From the NCBI GenBank assembly GCA_019916065.1, contig CM034243.1, forward strand, positions 23,958,147 through 24,022,146: a stretch of 64,000 bases of DNA. Direction: 5' to 3'. Source of the stretch: Vitellaria paradoxa. Its lineage: Eukaryota > Streptophyta > Magnoliopsida > Ericales > Sapotaceae. Shown piece by piece: positions 54,231-63,979 of this stretch; the first letter of the stretch is position 1; each line of letters begins with the position of its first letter. The notes under the pieces were generated by a model that ran no database searches, was not told the DNA's origin, and saw only the letters and a list, made by a program, of their open reading frames with translations. A program made the position numbers and the translations under genes.

Positions 54231-54491
54231 AGAGTTAATTTGATGCATTCTTTTATTCCTTGAACAATTTTGAGGATTACAGTCTGTAATTTATTTATTT
54301 ACTGAGGGCAGGTTGACATTGAACTTCCTGAAGATTTGCCGCTGAAAGAAGGGCATACTATAGGAGAGACCCTGCAGATAAAGATAGAAAAACTTGCTGA
54401 AGTGGAAAGAGCATTTGTTCATCTTGATTATGAATGTGAACACAAACCAGAACACTCCATCCTCAGTAGGCTTCCTGATACCCAGGATTGA
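45432..54491 (+). CDS. MTP10: Mn-type cation diffusion facilitator, MTP9/MTP10 group (7 exons)
   Basis: Exons 45432-45648, 48527-48696, 50036-50234, 52427-52605, 53115-53265, 54040-54170 and 54312-54491 give 408 aa; every junction is GT-AG and the frame closes. The Mn-CDF signature is complete: DSLLD (D147, D151) in TM2 and DHYFD (D256, D260) in TM5, the metal-binding DxxxD pairs. Six membrane segments fall at about 113-132, 145-163, 181-200, 219-238, 257-275 and 278-298. The cytosolic N-terminus starts [14 protein letters not shown]. The C-terminal ferredoxin-like domain contains [10 protein letters not shown] and AFVHLDYE. The family exports Mn from the cytosol into Golgi-type compartments by proton antiport. 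Wording such as [11 protein letters not shown] points to MTP9/MTP10 rather than MTP11 or MTP8; choosing 10 over 9 is tentative. No lesion seen. Confidence 0.93.
46096..47003. mobile_element. hAT-like non-autonomous element in MTP intron 1
   Basis: Ends TAGGGATGCACCAAAATT and, inverted, TAGGGGTGTACATGAG match the hAT 'YAGGGNTGNNCA' style. The flanks tcccaaac (46088-46095) and tctcaaat (47004-47011) agree at six of eight positions, as an aged 8-bp duplication would. Inner sequence near both ends is built from 'cgaaaatcgaa' and 'ggttt' words. No coding capacity. Confidence 0.65.
48416..48454. repeat. poly(T) run of 39
   Basis: Unbroken Ts ending 72 bp before the exon 2 acceptor. It could be the inverted tail of a retro-insertion or an extended polypyrimidine tract. 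Exact length is uncertain in any assembly. Confidence 0.85.
48527..48696 (+). CDS. MTP10: MTP exon 2 (aa 73-129)
   Basis: Acceptor ATTTACAG|GAGAAAAG restores Gly73. Encodes the acidic linker and the beginning of TM1 ([14 protein letters not shown]). Donor AAG|GTGAGT. A 39-T run lies about 70 bp upstream of the acceptor. Confidence 0.92.
48697..50035 (+). other. MTP intron 2 with LTR-like repeats
   Basis: Non-coding apart from repeats. 48920-49370 reads like the end of an LTR followed by a primer-site-like 'ttggtattcagagc' at 49344-49357. The CT-rich block with 'cttaatctctttctttc' and 'cccgcatcaaatttgg' then recurs twice more (about 49500-49590 and 49720-49800). Confidence 0.55.
48920..49800 (+). 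mobile_element. LTR/TRIM-like remnant with three diverged internal repeats
   Basis: The primer-site motif differs from the usual TGGTATCAGAGC by one extra base. The repeated unit of about 240 bp spans 'caatttctcgttcttcttac', 'tctctttctt' and 'gcatcaaatttgg' and then 'attgaatacctcgcatcca'. No protein domain is encoded. A terminal-repeat retrotransposon in miniature is one explanation; local tandem duplication of one LTR end is another. Confidence 0.45.
50036..50234 (+). CDS. MTP10: MTP exon 3 (aa 130-196)
   Basis: Acceptor TTGCAG|ATTTTT. Carries the rest of TM1 and TM2 with the DSLLD metal site, then [12 protein letters not shown] and TM3. Donor CTTG|GTATGT, splitting Gly196. Confidence 0.93.
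50235..52426 (+). other. MTP intron 3
   Basis: 2,192 bp, no coding signal apart from chance frames. Contains the MITE at 51416-51748, a (CT)n run at 51756-51780 and T-rich filler before the acceptor. Confidence 0.75.
51416..51748. mobile_element. MITE with ~35-bp imperfect TIRs
   Basis: Left GGGCCCATTTGGTCTG then tttttctattttttattttc; right gaaaatagaaagcaaaaaat, then ACCAAATGCCACTT, is its inverted counterpart. Both flanks carry 'tttag', a possible short duplication. Non-coding, A/T-rich interior. Confidence 0.55.
52427..52605 (+). CDS. MTP10: MTP exon 4 (aa 196-255)
   Basis: Acceptor TTTATAG|GCTTTC. Encodes the end of TM3, a polar loop ([13 protein letters not shown]), TM4 and [15 protein letters not shown] before the second metal site. 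Donor AAAG|GTATGT. Confidence 0.93.
52606..53114 (+). repeat. MTP intron 4 with direct repeats
   Basis: The phrase 'ctattagggaggg(g)aa' followed by 'tttattacttatattatttt' and 'atactctcaaca' at 52650-52705 recurs at about 52978-53035. The intervening sequence (gtgtgaggttttagctcatg, gtatgagagaagtcatt) fits a small LTR-flanked or tandem repeat. A related copy lies at 9680-9760 in the GTPase intron. Confidence 0.55.
53115..53265 (+). CDS. MTP10: MTP exon 5 (aa 256-305)
   Basis: Acceptor TTGCCAG|GATCAC. Begins with the DHYFD metal motif and encodes TM5 and TM6 ([19 protein letters not shown]). Donor TGCAG|GTAGCT. Confidence 0.93.
53266..54039 (+). other. MTP intron 5
   Basis: 774 bp, non-coding. 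The two overlapping minus-strand frames here have no recognisable domain. Confidence 0.75.
54040..54170 (+). CDS. MTP10: MTP exon 6 (aa 306-349)
   Basis: Acceptor GATGCAG|TGTCAC. Encodes [18 protein letters not shown] and [16 protein letters not shown], the start of the cytosolic C-terminal domain. Donor GGAG|GTCAGT. Confidence 0.93.
54182..54228. repeat. (TA)n(GA)n compound microsatellite in MTP intron 6
   Basis: TA repeats followed by AG repeats, starting 11 bp after the exon 6 donor. The whole intron is only 141 bp, so the repeat is a third of it. Confidence 0.85.
54312..54491 (+). CDS. MTP10: MTP exon 7 (aa 350-408, stop)
   Basis: Acceptor GAGGGCAG|GTTGAC. Encodes [19 protein letters not shown], then [16 protein letters not shown], and ends SRLPDTQD with TGA at 54489-54491. 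Confidence 0.93.
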   Translation, partial: VDIELPEDLPLKEGHTIGETLQIKIEKLAEVERAFVHLDYECEHKPEHSILSRLPDTQD

Positions 54492-54809
54492 TTTTCTCAT
54501 GGCAATTGACTTCCTGGGAATCCAATTGAGGACAGAAGGGGGGTGTTCGAAACAACATGCATCACCATTTGCTTGCCTTTTTGCTTTCAACAAATTGTTG
54601 GAGATACTTTTTGGTCACCCTTGTTTCTTCCCTTTCCATTTTTGTGCCTTCTTTTGGGTGTTAGCATAAAATACTATTAATAGAATTAACAAATTTGTAT
54701 GCTTGAACAAATTTTTAGATGCTATTGTGGCATGCTTTAATTTAGGGGTGGCAATTAGGCCATTACATGTCTTATTCAAATTCATAATTTATGTTAATTC
54801 ATATTTAGA
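54492..54809 (+). other. probable 3' UTR and downstream of the MTP gene
   Basis: T-rich with 'gcataaaatactattaatag' near 54664, the best poly(A) region. 'taggggtggcaattaggcc' at 54744 looks like an hAT-type terminus without a visible partner. Confidence 0.45.
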
Positions 54810-55470
54810 GGACGTTTAGCCACGCCCAAAAAGATGTAACTTTGCATTAAAGTTTGACGCGTGACACTTTTGTTGGTAGTTGGGTATTTAGTAAAAAATT
54901 GGTACAAGCTCAAGAAAATTAATACAAGTTGATGAAAAAAAAATAGTTTTGTGTTTGGTTTGGTGGTAAGGGTAGAAATGAACCGAGTTGTTTGCGAGCT
55001 ACTCGAGCTCGGCTCGAAAAAAACTCGGCTCGAGCTCGATTTGTTAGTTAAACGAGCTCGAACCGAGCTTAGTTTTTGACTCGTTTTGGATTCGAGCTCG
55101 AGCCTAGAGAAGTTTGGCTCGAAAGCTCGCGAGCAGGTTCGATTAGAATAATATATATATTTTTAATAATATTTTATATTTTAATATATTTTATTATATT
55201 TTTAAATATATTATATTTTAAATCAAAACGACATCGTTTTGGTTTAATCGAACTATTCGCGAGCCGAAATCCTTCTTTATCGAGCTGAGCTCGAACCTGT
55301 ATAAAAGTTCGAATCGAGCTTGAGCTCGAGTTCAGTATAAAAAGCTCGAGTCGAGCTCGAGCATGTTAAAGCTCGGTTCGGCTCGTCTCGTTCCCACCCC
55401 TATTTGGTGGAAAAGGTTGGAAAAAATTAGTAATTTTTTTTTTCTTTTTGTGGGTTAGTCAAACACAACC
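54810..55470. mobile_element. outer MITE split by a nested hAT MITE
   Basis: Left end GGACGTTTAGCCACGCCCAA and right end, inverted, GGTTGTGTTTGACTAACCCA pair as imperfect TIRs. Removing 54967-55410 restores a continuous 'gtttggtttggtgg' to 'aaaaggttggaaaaaatt' interior. Outer flanks (tatttaga, ttatactta) are only loosely similar. Confidence 0.55.
54967..55402. mobile_element. hAT-type MITE with perfect 8-bp TSD
   Basis: 436 bp flanked by tttggtgg at 54959-54966 and 55403-55410. Ends TAAGGGTAGAAATGA and, inverted, TAGGGGTGGGAACGA. The body is built from 'gagctcgagctcg' words in both orientations, a well-known dispersed plant repeat style. No coding capacity; the open frame at 55076-55288 is chance. 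Confidence 0.82.
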
Positions 55471-57038
55471 TTATACTTAAATATCTTATAATTAATTAAC
55501 ATATTAAATAATTAATTTTCTTTAAAATTTGACCACAATTCCAGAGGTCTTCAATAAGTTATCCACTCACCGAGATATGATTTCAATGACAATAGCACCA
55601 CAGGCCATGCTACATAGATAAGATTCTGACAAAATGATTGTCTTATCAATTTTTTTGAATCAAATTATTCGTGTCATGTTTCTCTTAGTAATTTTGTATT
55701 CATGTTGATAATATTCACGTCATTTTCAAATAGTATTTTAATGTTACATCTAAAATTACCATCATTATATAAAAAAGTTTAGTAATGATTGTAATATAAT
55801 TGCCATAAAATTTCCATGTATCATAATTTCAAAAACTATGAGTACAGCTAGTTCGATTTGAAAAATAAATGAATCGAATCTAAATCACTTTTTTTAGCCT
55901 AATACAAGCACTGCCCTATTTGATTCCGTTCGGCCTACAAACAAGATTTAATTCTCCAAGGATAGAGATCCTAACCTTTTAATCGAGTTCTCATGAAATT
56001 TCAAAAGAATCAAATTAGAAGGTTGCATTGCTACGCGCACGAGAGAGATTTTTAATCGAGTCTATATGCAATATTCAACTCAAGGAAATAGCCATATTCA
56101 TTAGCAAGCATTTAAGAAATATTAAACAATAATCTTGTACACACAACTATGCTAATATATAGAGGGAGACTTATCTTTTGGTGTCTTCTTATTTTTGCAA
56201 ATAACTCACAATTTTGAATGACTGAAATATTCCAAGTTGCCTTCTTTTTCTTAAGATAACTATTATCTGCTGATTTACCAATGATGAATGAAAAGAGGGT
56301 AGTAAAGAGAGGGGGTGGGGGGAGGGGGGACAAATAGAGAGAGAGAGAATAGAGGAAAGATAAGAAGACACAAGTGGAAAAGAGAGAAAAGTGTGTGCAT
56401 CCACCCATAGTATATACATGAGTACTAGTAAGGATCCACCTGTTTCTAATTGAGTTTAAATGCAACATTCAACACAAGAAAGTAGCAATTTGCAACCAAG
56501 CATTTCAAAATGATCAAATTCAGTGGAAGACCGACTACGCCAGTATGTTGTGTCGTGTACGACAACAACTAAATCAGGAATTGTGACGCAAATCATGTGG
56601 GAGGCAATTCACCAGCCAAAACTACAAAATTGAACCTAAACAGTCATTCTACAAGTGTACATTTAAAGCCATTGACTAGAATCCATACACATGCTATGCA
56701 TGGCTTGAATGCACCCTATGTACAATTCCTGCTCCTTAGTCCATCTTGATTAAGTGTATGCTCTCGATGGCGGACAGCCCCTAACCGCAGTTCACTAGTT
56801 ATTAAGAGCTTTTCTAATTGATTCAAGGCAATGCCCTCTTTATGCAAATCAAAAAGCACATTGGCACCAATGGCAGTAACAATTTTAGAGGTAGAACCAT
56901 GTTTATGTGTACTAAATTAAGCAATTTAAACCATTTGATTTTCTAACGAACAGCAGAGATAAAATTGCGGGTAACACGTGTTTAAAATGAAACATTAAAC
57001 GTTTTATTACAATACTTACAAAGCGGTACAAAACTTTC
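55471..57038. other. intergenic, no gene seen
   Basis: AT-rich. Contains a GA/G-rich simple-sequence patch at about 56295-56350. The right part (about 56500-57038) is probably the 3' UTR and downstream of the minus-strand zinc-finger gene. Confidence 0.6.
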
Positions 57039-57169
57039 TTACGAGCTTGGTAATAGCCGACCATTATACATCTTATCCAGCAATGGCCGAGCATCAGGCC
57101 TCCTAAGAAGACCTTTGTTGTTTGGCAAGCCAGTTCCTAAACAAACAGGACAAACAAGTTTCCCTCGAC
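57039..57169 (-). CDS. last exon of a DnaJ-type Cys-rich zinc-finger protein
   Basis: On the minus strand an acceptor TTTCATGCAG (57170-57179) precedes an exon that reads RGKLVCPVCLGTGLPNN, then KGLLRRPDARPLLDKMYNG and RLLPSS, ending with TAA at 57039-57041. CPVCLGTG is a CxxCxGxG repeat of the DnaJ zinc-finger type. The ending resembles small plastid DnaJ-like proteins without a J domain (BSD2/LQY1/SPA-like), which assist protein folding or photosystem assembly. Which member is uncertain. The upstream part of the open frame (MLLVLSDISAIWF) is intron read-through. At least one upstream exon with the first CxxC repeats is required, and I could not find it up to 58579. Confidence 0.72.
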
Positions 57170-58579
57170 CTGCATGAAAATGCATAGAGAGAATGATGAA
57201 CCAAATGGCTGATATATCTGACAAAACCAAAAGCAAAATTCCTTAAAATAAAGACTTGAATGATGAAACATAATCAGACTTCAGATGGCTCCAGAACCAA
57301 TTATGGTGCATGTGCATGATGATCGAACAGAAAGCTTAACCAACATTAGTTTTATACCCATTGCCATCTCCATTCTGCTTATCTTTATTTCTTTCTTTTT
57401 CTTCGTTCTTTCTTTTCTTTTTTCTTTTCTTTCTATTTTCTCCTTTCATCTGAATCTTCAATCCACTTCAAATCTGATGATCTCGCAGGTGATTCAATTA
57501 CCTGAATATTTCAATGATTTTTTTTACCTACCCAATAATTTGAGCTATAAAACTAACTTCCAATTCCTAAAACCATCAGTTGAAGTGTGCACAAAAGACG
57601 AGAAAAGGCAACCTGATGGAGAGACAACCAGGCATGGAAGGCTCATCCCTTAAAAACTGCAATGGACTGCCGCCAAAAATTGGAAGACGATTTTACAATT
57701 ACCAAGCAGCAATTTTTCTTCATCTTCTGTTTTTTCTTTTATTTTTTATTTTTTATTTTTTCTGTCAGGTTTTTATTTTCTTATATTGTTTTGGGGGAAA
57801 GATGGGTGTCTGGGTGACGGAGTAATGGCAAGGAGAGAATGATGGGAGGCTACAATCCTCTTTGAAGACTGAAATCTCTGACCTCAGAGCTCTCCTCTTT
57901 TCCCCTACAATTTGCTACCCACAAACATGCTTTACCTTCCCTTTTATCTCCTTTGGTAGGCAAGGGGCAACTGATGACTGCACCACCCCATCTCACCCCA
58001 CCCTTTACAACCAGCAAGCCCCAGAGCAGCCTGCTTTGCCAACTAAACTAAAGAACAATTAGCAAATTTAAAAATCAAACATTGCATAAATCAAGGGAGC
58101 ATTCGGACATGACAGATAAATGAAACCATTAATAGCATTTGAGGTCATTTAATAAGTGTCTCCAACAATTCCAATGGAATCTATGTATGTCATTTTTCCT
58201 GTTTCTCTCCCCATTTTTTAATTATTGGTATAATTCATTCAGGCTTAACAACTTCCATCAGTGATTCTAACATTATTTTCTTTTGCTTCTGAGTTACAAT
58301 ATCTTTCTGATTTACTAATTTAGAATGAAATATCCCCTTCTTGTGCAAACCAACAACCAATCAATTCACAGCCAACTGCTTTGTCACTGAGCCGCTGAGG
58401 AATAATAACAGGAGATTACTTCTCATATATTTTCAATTCCCATTTTCACCTCATGTCACTGCTTCAGATGGGAATATACCATGCGATTCTGGTTCTTTCA
58501 TGCCTCCCAAAAAGTAAACCTAAGGAAGAGGTCACACCTATTCCACTAAACAAGCAGGAAAAAGTCCACACAATATATG
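57170..58579 (-). other. intron or upstream region of the zinc-finger gene
   Basis: Examined on both strands for a CxxCxGxG-bearing exon; none seen. T-rich and CT-rich tracts at 57390-57440 and 57720-57770 (plus strand). Plus-strand open frames here are low-complexity. The missing exons may lie beyond the copia element that begins at 58580. Confidence 0.5.
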
Positions 58580-58760
58580 TGTTGGAAATAAGGAAAAAAA
58601 TAAATAAATAACTGAGAGGAATTAATTATCTTCCTCTCCCTCATACTGTATTTATAAACAAGATTCAATTACAAGAAAAGAAACTGGAATAAATCAATAT
58701 ATACTAATAACCAAAAATAAATATGGTATATTCTACCAATTATTCCTAAATATTCTAATT
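58580..58760 (-). repeat. 3' LTR of the right-end copia element
   Basis: Starts TGTTGGAAATAA in plus orientation. The inner end near 'tattctaattctcccc' has lost the clean TG/CA, so it is set by the purine tract. The partner LTR is outside the window. Confidence 0.6.
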
Positions 58761-58789
58761 CTCCCCTTAAGCTAGAGCATAAAGATCAA

Positions 58790-59990
58790 ACATGCCTAGC
58801 TTGATAGACTCTTTTGAAATAAAGAACCAGCTAAAGGTTTGGTGAGAATATCACCCAACTAAGAATTCGATTGTATAAATGGAGTAGTGATATCATGCCT
58901 AATCAAGAGGTCTCGAATAAAATGACAGTCAATCTCTATATGTTTGGTGCGTTCATGAAAGACAGGATTATTAGTAATGAAAATGCAGCTTGATTATCAC
59001 AGAGTATAGACATCGGAGCTGAAATATCAATACCAAAATCCCAAAAGAGAGAACGAACCCAGAGCATTTTAGACTGCAGTATAAGCCATGGCATGATACT
59101 CAATCTCAGCACTAAATCGAGCTATTACAGTTTAAGTTGCGCAGATCCCCCAAAACTGTGGAGTACCCACTTGGGTGCAGGGGGGTGGGTGTGGGTGTGG
59201 GTGCAGAGTCAGGTACGGCACTTTCAATCCGGATACGACTGTGATGATTAGTTGAATGAATCATTCATTTTGGACTTCTCCGGCAATGGCATTCTCCGGC
59301 CATGGTGTTCTCCATCCAAAAGGTTCTTTGAATGGCTTCAACCTTTTGTCTTCTTTGTGTTGATTATATAAAGATAATTAAGTTTTACAACCTTTATGAA
59401 TATTACATAGAAGTCACATGTCCCAAGTAAGCTATTAATTACATCAACATTGATTACACTAATAGAAACATTCCCCATGTGAGACTTTTGCTCTTCCATT
59501 TGTGTACATAGACTTTTTCTCTTTCATTTTGTGTATTATATATATAGAGAGAGAGAGAGTCGGTAGACGAAAGGACAAACGACAAATAATTAAAAATATA
59601 TGCTTATAATATTTATAAAATAATTAAAAATTATATGGCGTATCCTAGTACCCGTATCCGAATTCGGATCCACATCCGTGTATCCTCTATTCTCTAGACT
59701 TGCATTATCCGACATCCTAGATTCACACCCGCACCCGATTCGAGTCCAGGGTTCGAGCAACATAGATTACAGTCTCCTTCTTACTACGCCAGGTGACAAG
59801 ATTACCACAAACAAAAATACAGTAATTAGAAGTAGACCTCCGATCTGAACGAGACTACCAGCTCAATCTGCATCACTATATCCAATTATATCTATCGTGG
59901 TGGAAGCTCGATAAAGTAAACCTTTACCAGGAACATTCTTCAAATATCTCATAATACGATACACAGCTTCAAAGTGAGGTTCGCGTGAAA
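58790..59990 (-). pseudogene. copia RNase H, interrupted
   Basis: Outside the MITE the minus strand reads TVIARFSAEIEYHAMAYTAV, then [20 protein letters not shown], then GDILTKPLAGSLF, the usual copia C-terminus. Stops and shifts are present. Confidence 0.8.
59132..59765. mobile_element. hAT MITE inside copia RNase H, 8-bp TSD
   Basis: 634 bp flanked by attacagt at 59124-59131 and 59766-59773. Ends TTAAGTTGCGCAGATCC and, inverted, CTATGTTGCTCGAACCC; the latter is the terminus of a very widespread plant hAT MITE family. The interior has 'cccgtatccgaattcggatc' and related words plus a short (GA)n run near 59550. Non-coding. Confidence 0.85.
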
Positions 59991-61034
59991 TATGCATGAA
60001 CTGACTAACCACACCAACTACATATGTAATATTAGAACAAGAAAAAGTGAGATAATCAGCTTACCCACAAAGCGTCGATAACGATCAACATCAGAAAAGG
60101 ATCACCACTTTCATTATCTAAGTGAACAGAAGGTCCATAGGAGTGTCAACGAGACGAGATCCTAAAAGTCCAGTCACAGAGAGTAAATCCAGAATATCTT
60201 TTCTTTGAGATAAAGATATACCTTGTCAAGAACGGGCAACCTCAATTCCAAGAAAAATAGCGCTAAGCTCCAAGACCCTTTGTATGGAACTATTTTCCCA
60301 GATAACTCTTTAATTAAGAAATTCTATTAGTGTCGTCACCAGAATGATAACATCATCCATATATACAATCAAAATAATGGTGCCAGATGATGACTAATGG
60401 ATAAACACTAAGTGACCAGAGGTGGACTGTTTGAACCAATAGTCTAGAAGAGCAGAACTAAACTGATCAAACCATGCTAGTGGAGATTGTTTAAGTCCAT
60501 ACAATGCTTTGCGTAAGCGACAAACAAGGTGTTCATATCTTATAGCAGTATACCCATGTGGTTGGTCCATATATACCTCCTCCTGGAGATCACCAATGCA
60601 AGAAGCCATTCTTAATATCTAACTGAAACAAGGGCCAAGATTCACACACTGCCACTGCAAGAAAAATGTGAACTGAATTAAGGCGGGTCACTGGTGAGAA
60701 GATCTCAAGATAGTCCACACCAAAAGTTTAGGTATAACCCTTAACAACCAAACGAGCTTTAAGATGTTTAATTGAACCATTAGGATAATACTTTATTGTG
60801 TAAACCCAAATGACAACCAACTGTTTTCGTGCCTGAAGGAAGAGAAGTGAGCTCCCATGTCTGGTTGTTATGTAATGCTTGCATCTCCTCATCTATTGCT
60901 TTCTTCCAGCCCAATGATAATAGTGTCTGATTATAAGATGTAGGAACAGAAATAGAGGACAAGGCACAAACAAAAGATTGAAGTCGAGGTAACATACGAT
61001 GATAAGAAACAAATTTAGCAATGAAATGCTGCAT
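59991..61034 (-). pseudogene. copia reverse transcriptase
   Basis: WKKAIDEEMQALHNNQTWEL, then LDIKNGFLH-type and [32 protein letters not shown], then a YMDDVIIL active-site motif at about 60345. Frameshifts near 60610 and 60394. Confidence 0.82.
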
Positions 61035-61451
61035 ACATGTACATCTACCTCGCCTTTTGGCAATGGAAGGTCATCAATAGCAAGGGGCTTAGGCTCATCC
61101 TAACTAGTGACAGAAGTGTCCAAATTAGGAGTAGTAGGTGTCTCAAGAGGTGTAAGATCCACAAGTGCAGCGGTAATTGGAGCAGGATGAACGCGACGTT
61201 AATAGACCTGTAATGGTGCGTCAGAAATAGGAGGAGCAGGATTATCAGGATTAGGAAGAATAGGATTAGTAAAAGGAAAAGATTTAGATAACTTTCCCTC
61301 TCGAGAGGAAGGAGAAAATTCCTCCTCTCAAGATGACAACTCCCCTTGAACCAGAAAATAGGGTGTGGACTCAAAAAATGTAACATCAGCACTAACAAAT
61401 AAGCGACGGGAGGAAGATAACAGCGGTAGCCTTTTTAAGTATGAGAATAAC

Positions 61452-62335
61452 CTAGGAAAATACATCGATGAGCATGATGTGATAATTTATCCAAGCTAAA
61501 TTGAGATTATGAACAAAGGCAATACAACCAAATGTACGAGGAGGAAGAGGAAAAAGATCAGAAGAAGGGTGAAGAAGAGAGAAGGAAGACCGATTACCAA
61601 GATTGACAGACGGGACACGATTAATAAGGTAATAGGTAGTTAAGATAGTATTACCCCAATATGATTTCAGGACAATCATACGTACTTGTAAAGTTCGGGC
61701 TACATTCAACAAATGACGATGTTTACATTCAGCAACACCATTTTCCCGAGATGTATAAACACCTGAGGTTTGATGAATGATGCCTCTGTCAACACAAAAT
61801 TTGTCTACGACAGACTTGGAATATTCTAAAGCACTATCAGACCGCAAAATTTTGATTCTATTGTCAAATTGGATGAGCATTTCATTGTAGAAATGTAGGA
61901 CAATATTGGGTAACTCAAAACAACTTTTTATTAAAACTAACTATGTCATACGCGAGAAATCATTCACAAATATGACAAAATACCAATAACCATTAATATC
62001 GAAAACTCTAGAAGGACCCCAAATGTCCGTATAGACTACAGAGAACGATTCAGACTCACAACTATGACTACTATTAGGAAAAGAGTTACTGGTGATGCTT
62101 CTCCAATTGATAAGCTTCACATTCAAAACTCGAGATAGAACTAAGACCAGGAACAGCAAGCTTGAGGCGAGAAAAATATGGATGGTCCAAACGGTAATGC
62201 CACTGAAGAGGTGAATCAGACACACAAAAAACTGAATGAGATGAAGAAAAACTGAATGAGACCATCGCAGCTCACATCCCAAACCAATCTTCCTCTGCGT
62301 CCTGAGATCCTAAAAGACTTATTGATACTGAAAAT
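61452..62335 (-). pseudogene. copia GAG-pre-integrase end and integrase core
   Basis: DLRTQRKIGLGCE at the insert boundary, then VVYTDIWGPSRVFDINGYWY, FVIFVNDFSRMT, LRSDSALEYSK, GIIHQTSGVYTSRENGVAECKH-type and TTYYLINRVPSVNLGN. The third catalytic region reads NGVAECKHRH; Glu is kept. Stops interrupt. Confidence 0.82.
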
Positions 62336-63635
62336 TAAACGATGAGTGCAGAAGCATTTGGAGGTACAGGTGTGTAGGCTTCCCCCCCCCCCCTCTTTCA
62401 ATTGTGGACAATTTACTAATGTGTTGTTGCTCTACTTATGTACTGAAATTTTCTACTCATTGGTTTGTCAATGTCCTGCATGTCTAATGTTTGTGCTTAG
62501 AATTCTAGATAAGACTGATATTAAGTTATGATGGTGACTGTTGGGGTAGCTGTAGTCGACAACCACACCATTACTGTGGATTTGATCTACATCCCTTCCC
62601 CCATAGAACGGCTTGTGATGGCCTTTACCATATAAACTCCTAACTGGTGACAATAAATAAACGTATTGTGATGGTTCTCTTTCTGAAGTATCATTGTTTA
62701 ACTTTTTTTTTTTTTTTTTTTTTTTTCGCTTTCTATTTGTTTTGCATGAGAATCTCTAGTAAATCTTGCACAGATATGCCTAAATTTAAATTTTGTTTGA
62801 AGCCTATGGATTTAGGATTGTGAGGGATCAGATTAATTAGGATATTCTAGTTGTCTGGGAACAATGTAGATCGTCTTTCATGGCGGGACTCACCGGAAGC
62901 AAGCGGGGTGGGAGCTAGGACAACCCAAGGAAAGAGGGGGGGAGGAGAGAGAGAGAGAGACTTTGTGGGTAAGGTATTGAAATGTAATCTGTTAAATGTG
63001 GGAAGAGTGGAGGTATCTATGATTTCTTAGTATTGGCAAGAAAATAGGCTTGTCATGATGGAGATATAGGGGGTTGAGTTTGTTAGAGGTGCCCACCGGC
63101 GAAGGTGACAGAGAGACAACTTATTGGGCGCCAATCTGAGATGTTGGGGTTAGGACTGATAGCCATGTATCTTCAAATGTTAGTATATGGTATTAAGGCA
63201 TCCAAGATATTGGGACTTGGGATCGAATGAGGACGTGCCACTTGGGAGTTGGGACTTGGGATCGAATGAGAAGGTGCCATGCCCACCTGGCCGTGGTGGT
63301 TGAGGGTGTTAATTGGAGGGGGGGGGGTGAGTCTATTCTATATCCTTAGGCCGGTTGAGGGAAGACTTCAACGAATTTTCTAACTCTAGCCACCAATGCG
63401 CTTGTCTTCGATGGTCGTGTGAGTAGTAATGTGTTTGTGGGGATCCCACTGTTAGGAAAAGTTCTTGGACTTTGCTTATAACCCAAAGAGATAATTTTAT
63501 TCATATGTAAGGGTCACCACGGGTCATGAAATTCCCCGAGGTTGGAATGCCCCCTGGGGTGGTTGTGTGGGATGAGAGTTAAGGGATGGATCATGTCTCC
63601 CCTGGCAGCGTGTTGTTGCTGCGCTAGTAGAGAAG
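62336..63635. other. unidentified ~1.3 kb insert in copia
   Basis: Copia reads SITFSTSA on one side and VF*DLRTQRK on the other; in related elements these are almost adjacent. The intervening DNA has a 12-C run (62382-62393), a 24-T run (62703-62726), a repeated 'gggacttgggatcgaatgag' (at 63211 and 63248) and G-rich stretches. No domain, TIR or target duplication was recognised. Edges are approximate. Confidence 0.55.
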
Positions 63636-63639
63636 GTTA

Positions 63640-63979
63640 TAGAGCAATTGAATAGTCTAGTTAACTGACTAACAGATAATAAGTTGAAAGGAAAGTTAGG
63701 TACATAAAGACTCGAATGTAAGGATAAGGAGGACGAGGGTTTAAGGTGTCCTCTATTGACCACAGACCGGGAGGACCCATCAGCCAATGTAAGACAATGA
63801 GTGGTATTAATCAAATCAAAAAATAAGAAAGAATTACCTGATACATAAGCACTCGCACCAGAGTTAAGAATCCACTGTGGAGCAAAGGAAGAAAAACATA
63901 CACTATTACCTGAATGGACCAGAGTAATAGTGAAACTGGAAGAGTGAGAGATGCGGAAAGTCTGCACAATAGCATCCAA
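63640..63979 (-). pseudogene. copia protease region
   Basis: WILNSGASAYVSGNSFLF corresponds to the copia protease WILDSGA(S/T)xH; the catalytic Asp is Asn and the His is Tyr. LTLADGSSRSVVNRGHL, then LYVPNFPFNLLSVSQLT, are the typical following motifs. Confidence 0.82.

Noticed and set aside
57285..58062. Plus-strand frames with hydrophobic stretches near the zinc-finger exon
   Set aside because: Low-complexity T-rich sequence without splice support or recognisable motifs.
62336..63635. Helitron identity for the insert in copia (a CTAG near the right edge preceded by a small GCAGC/GCTGC hairpin)
   Set aside because: No 5' TC next to a host A was found at the other end and the hairpin is short, so the structure does not hold.
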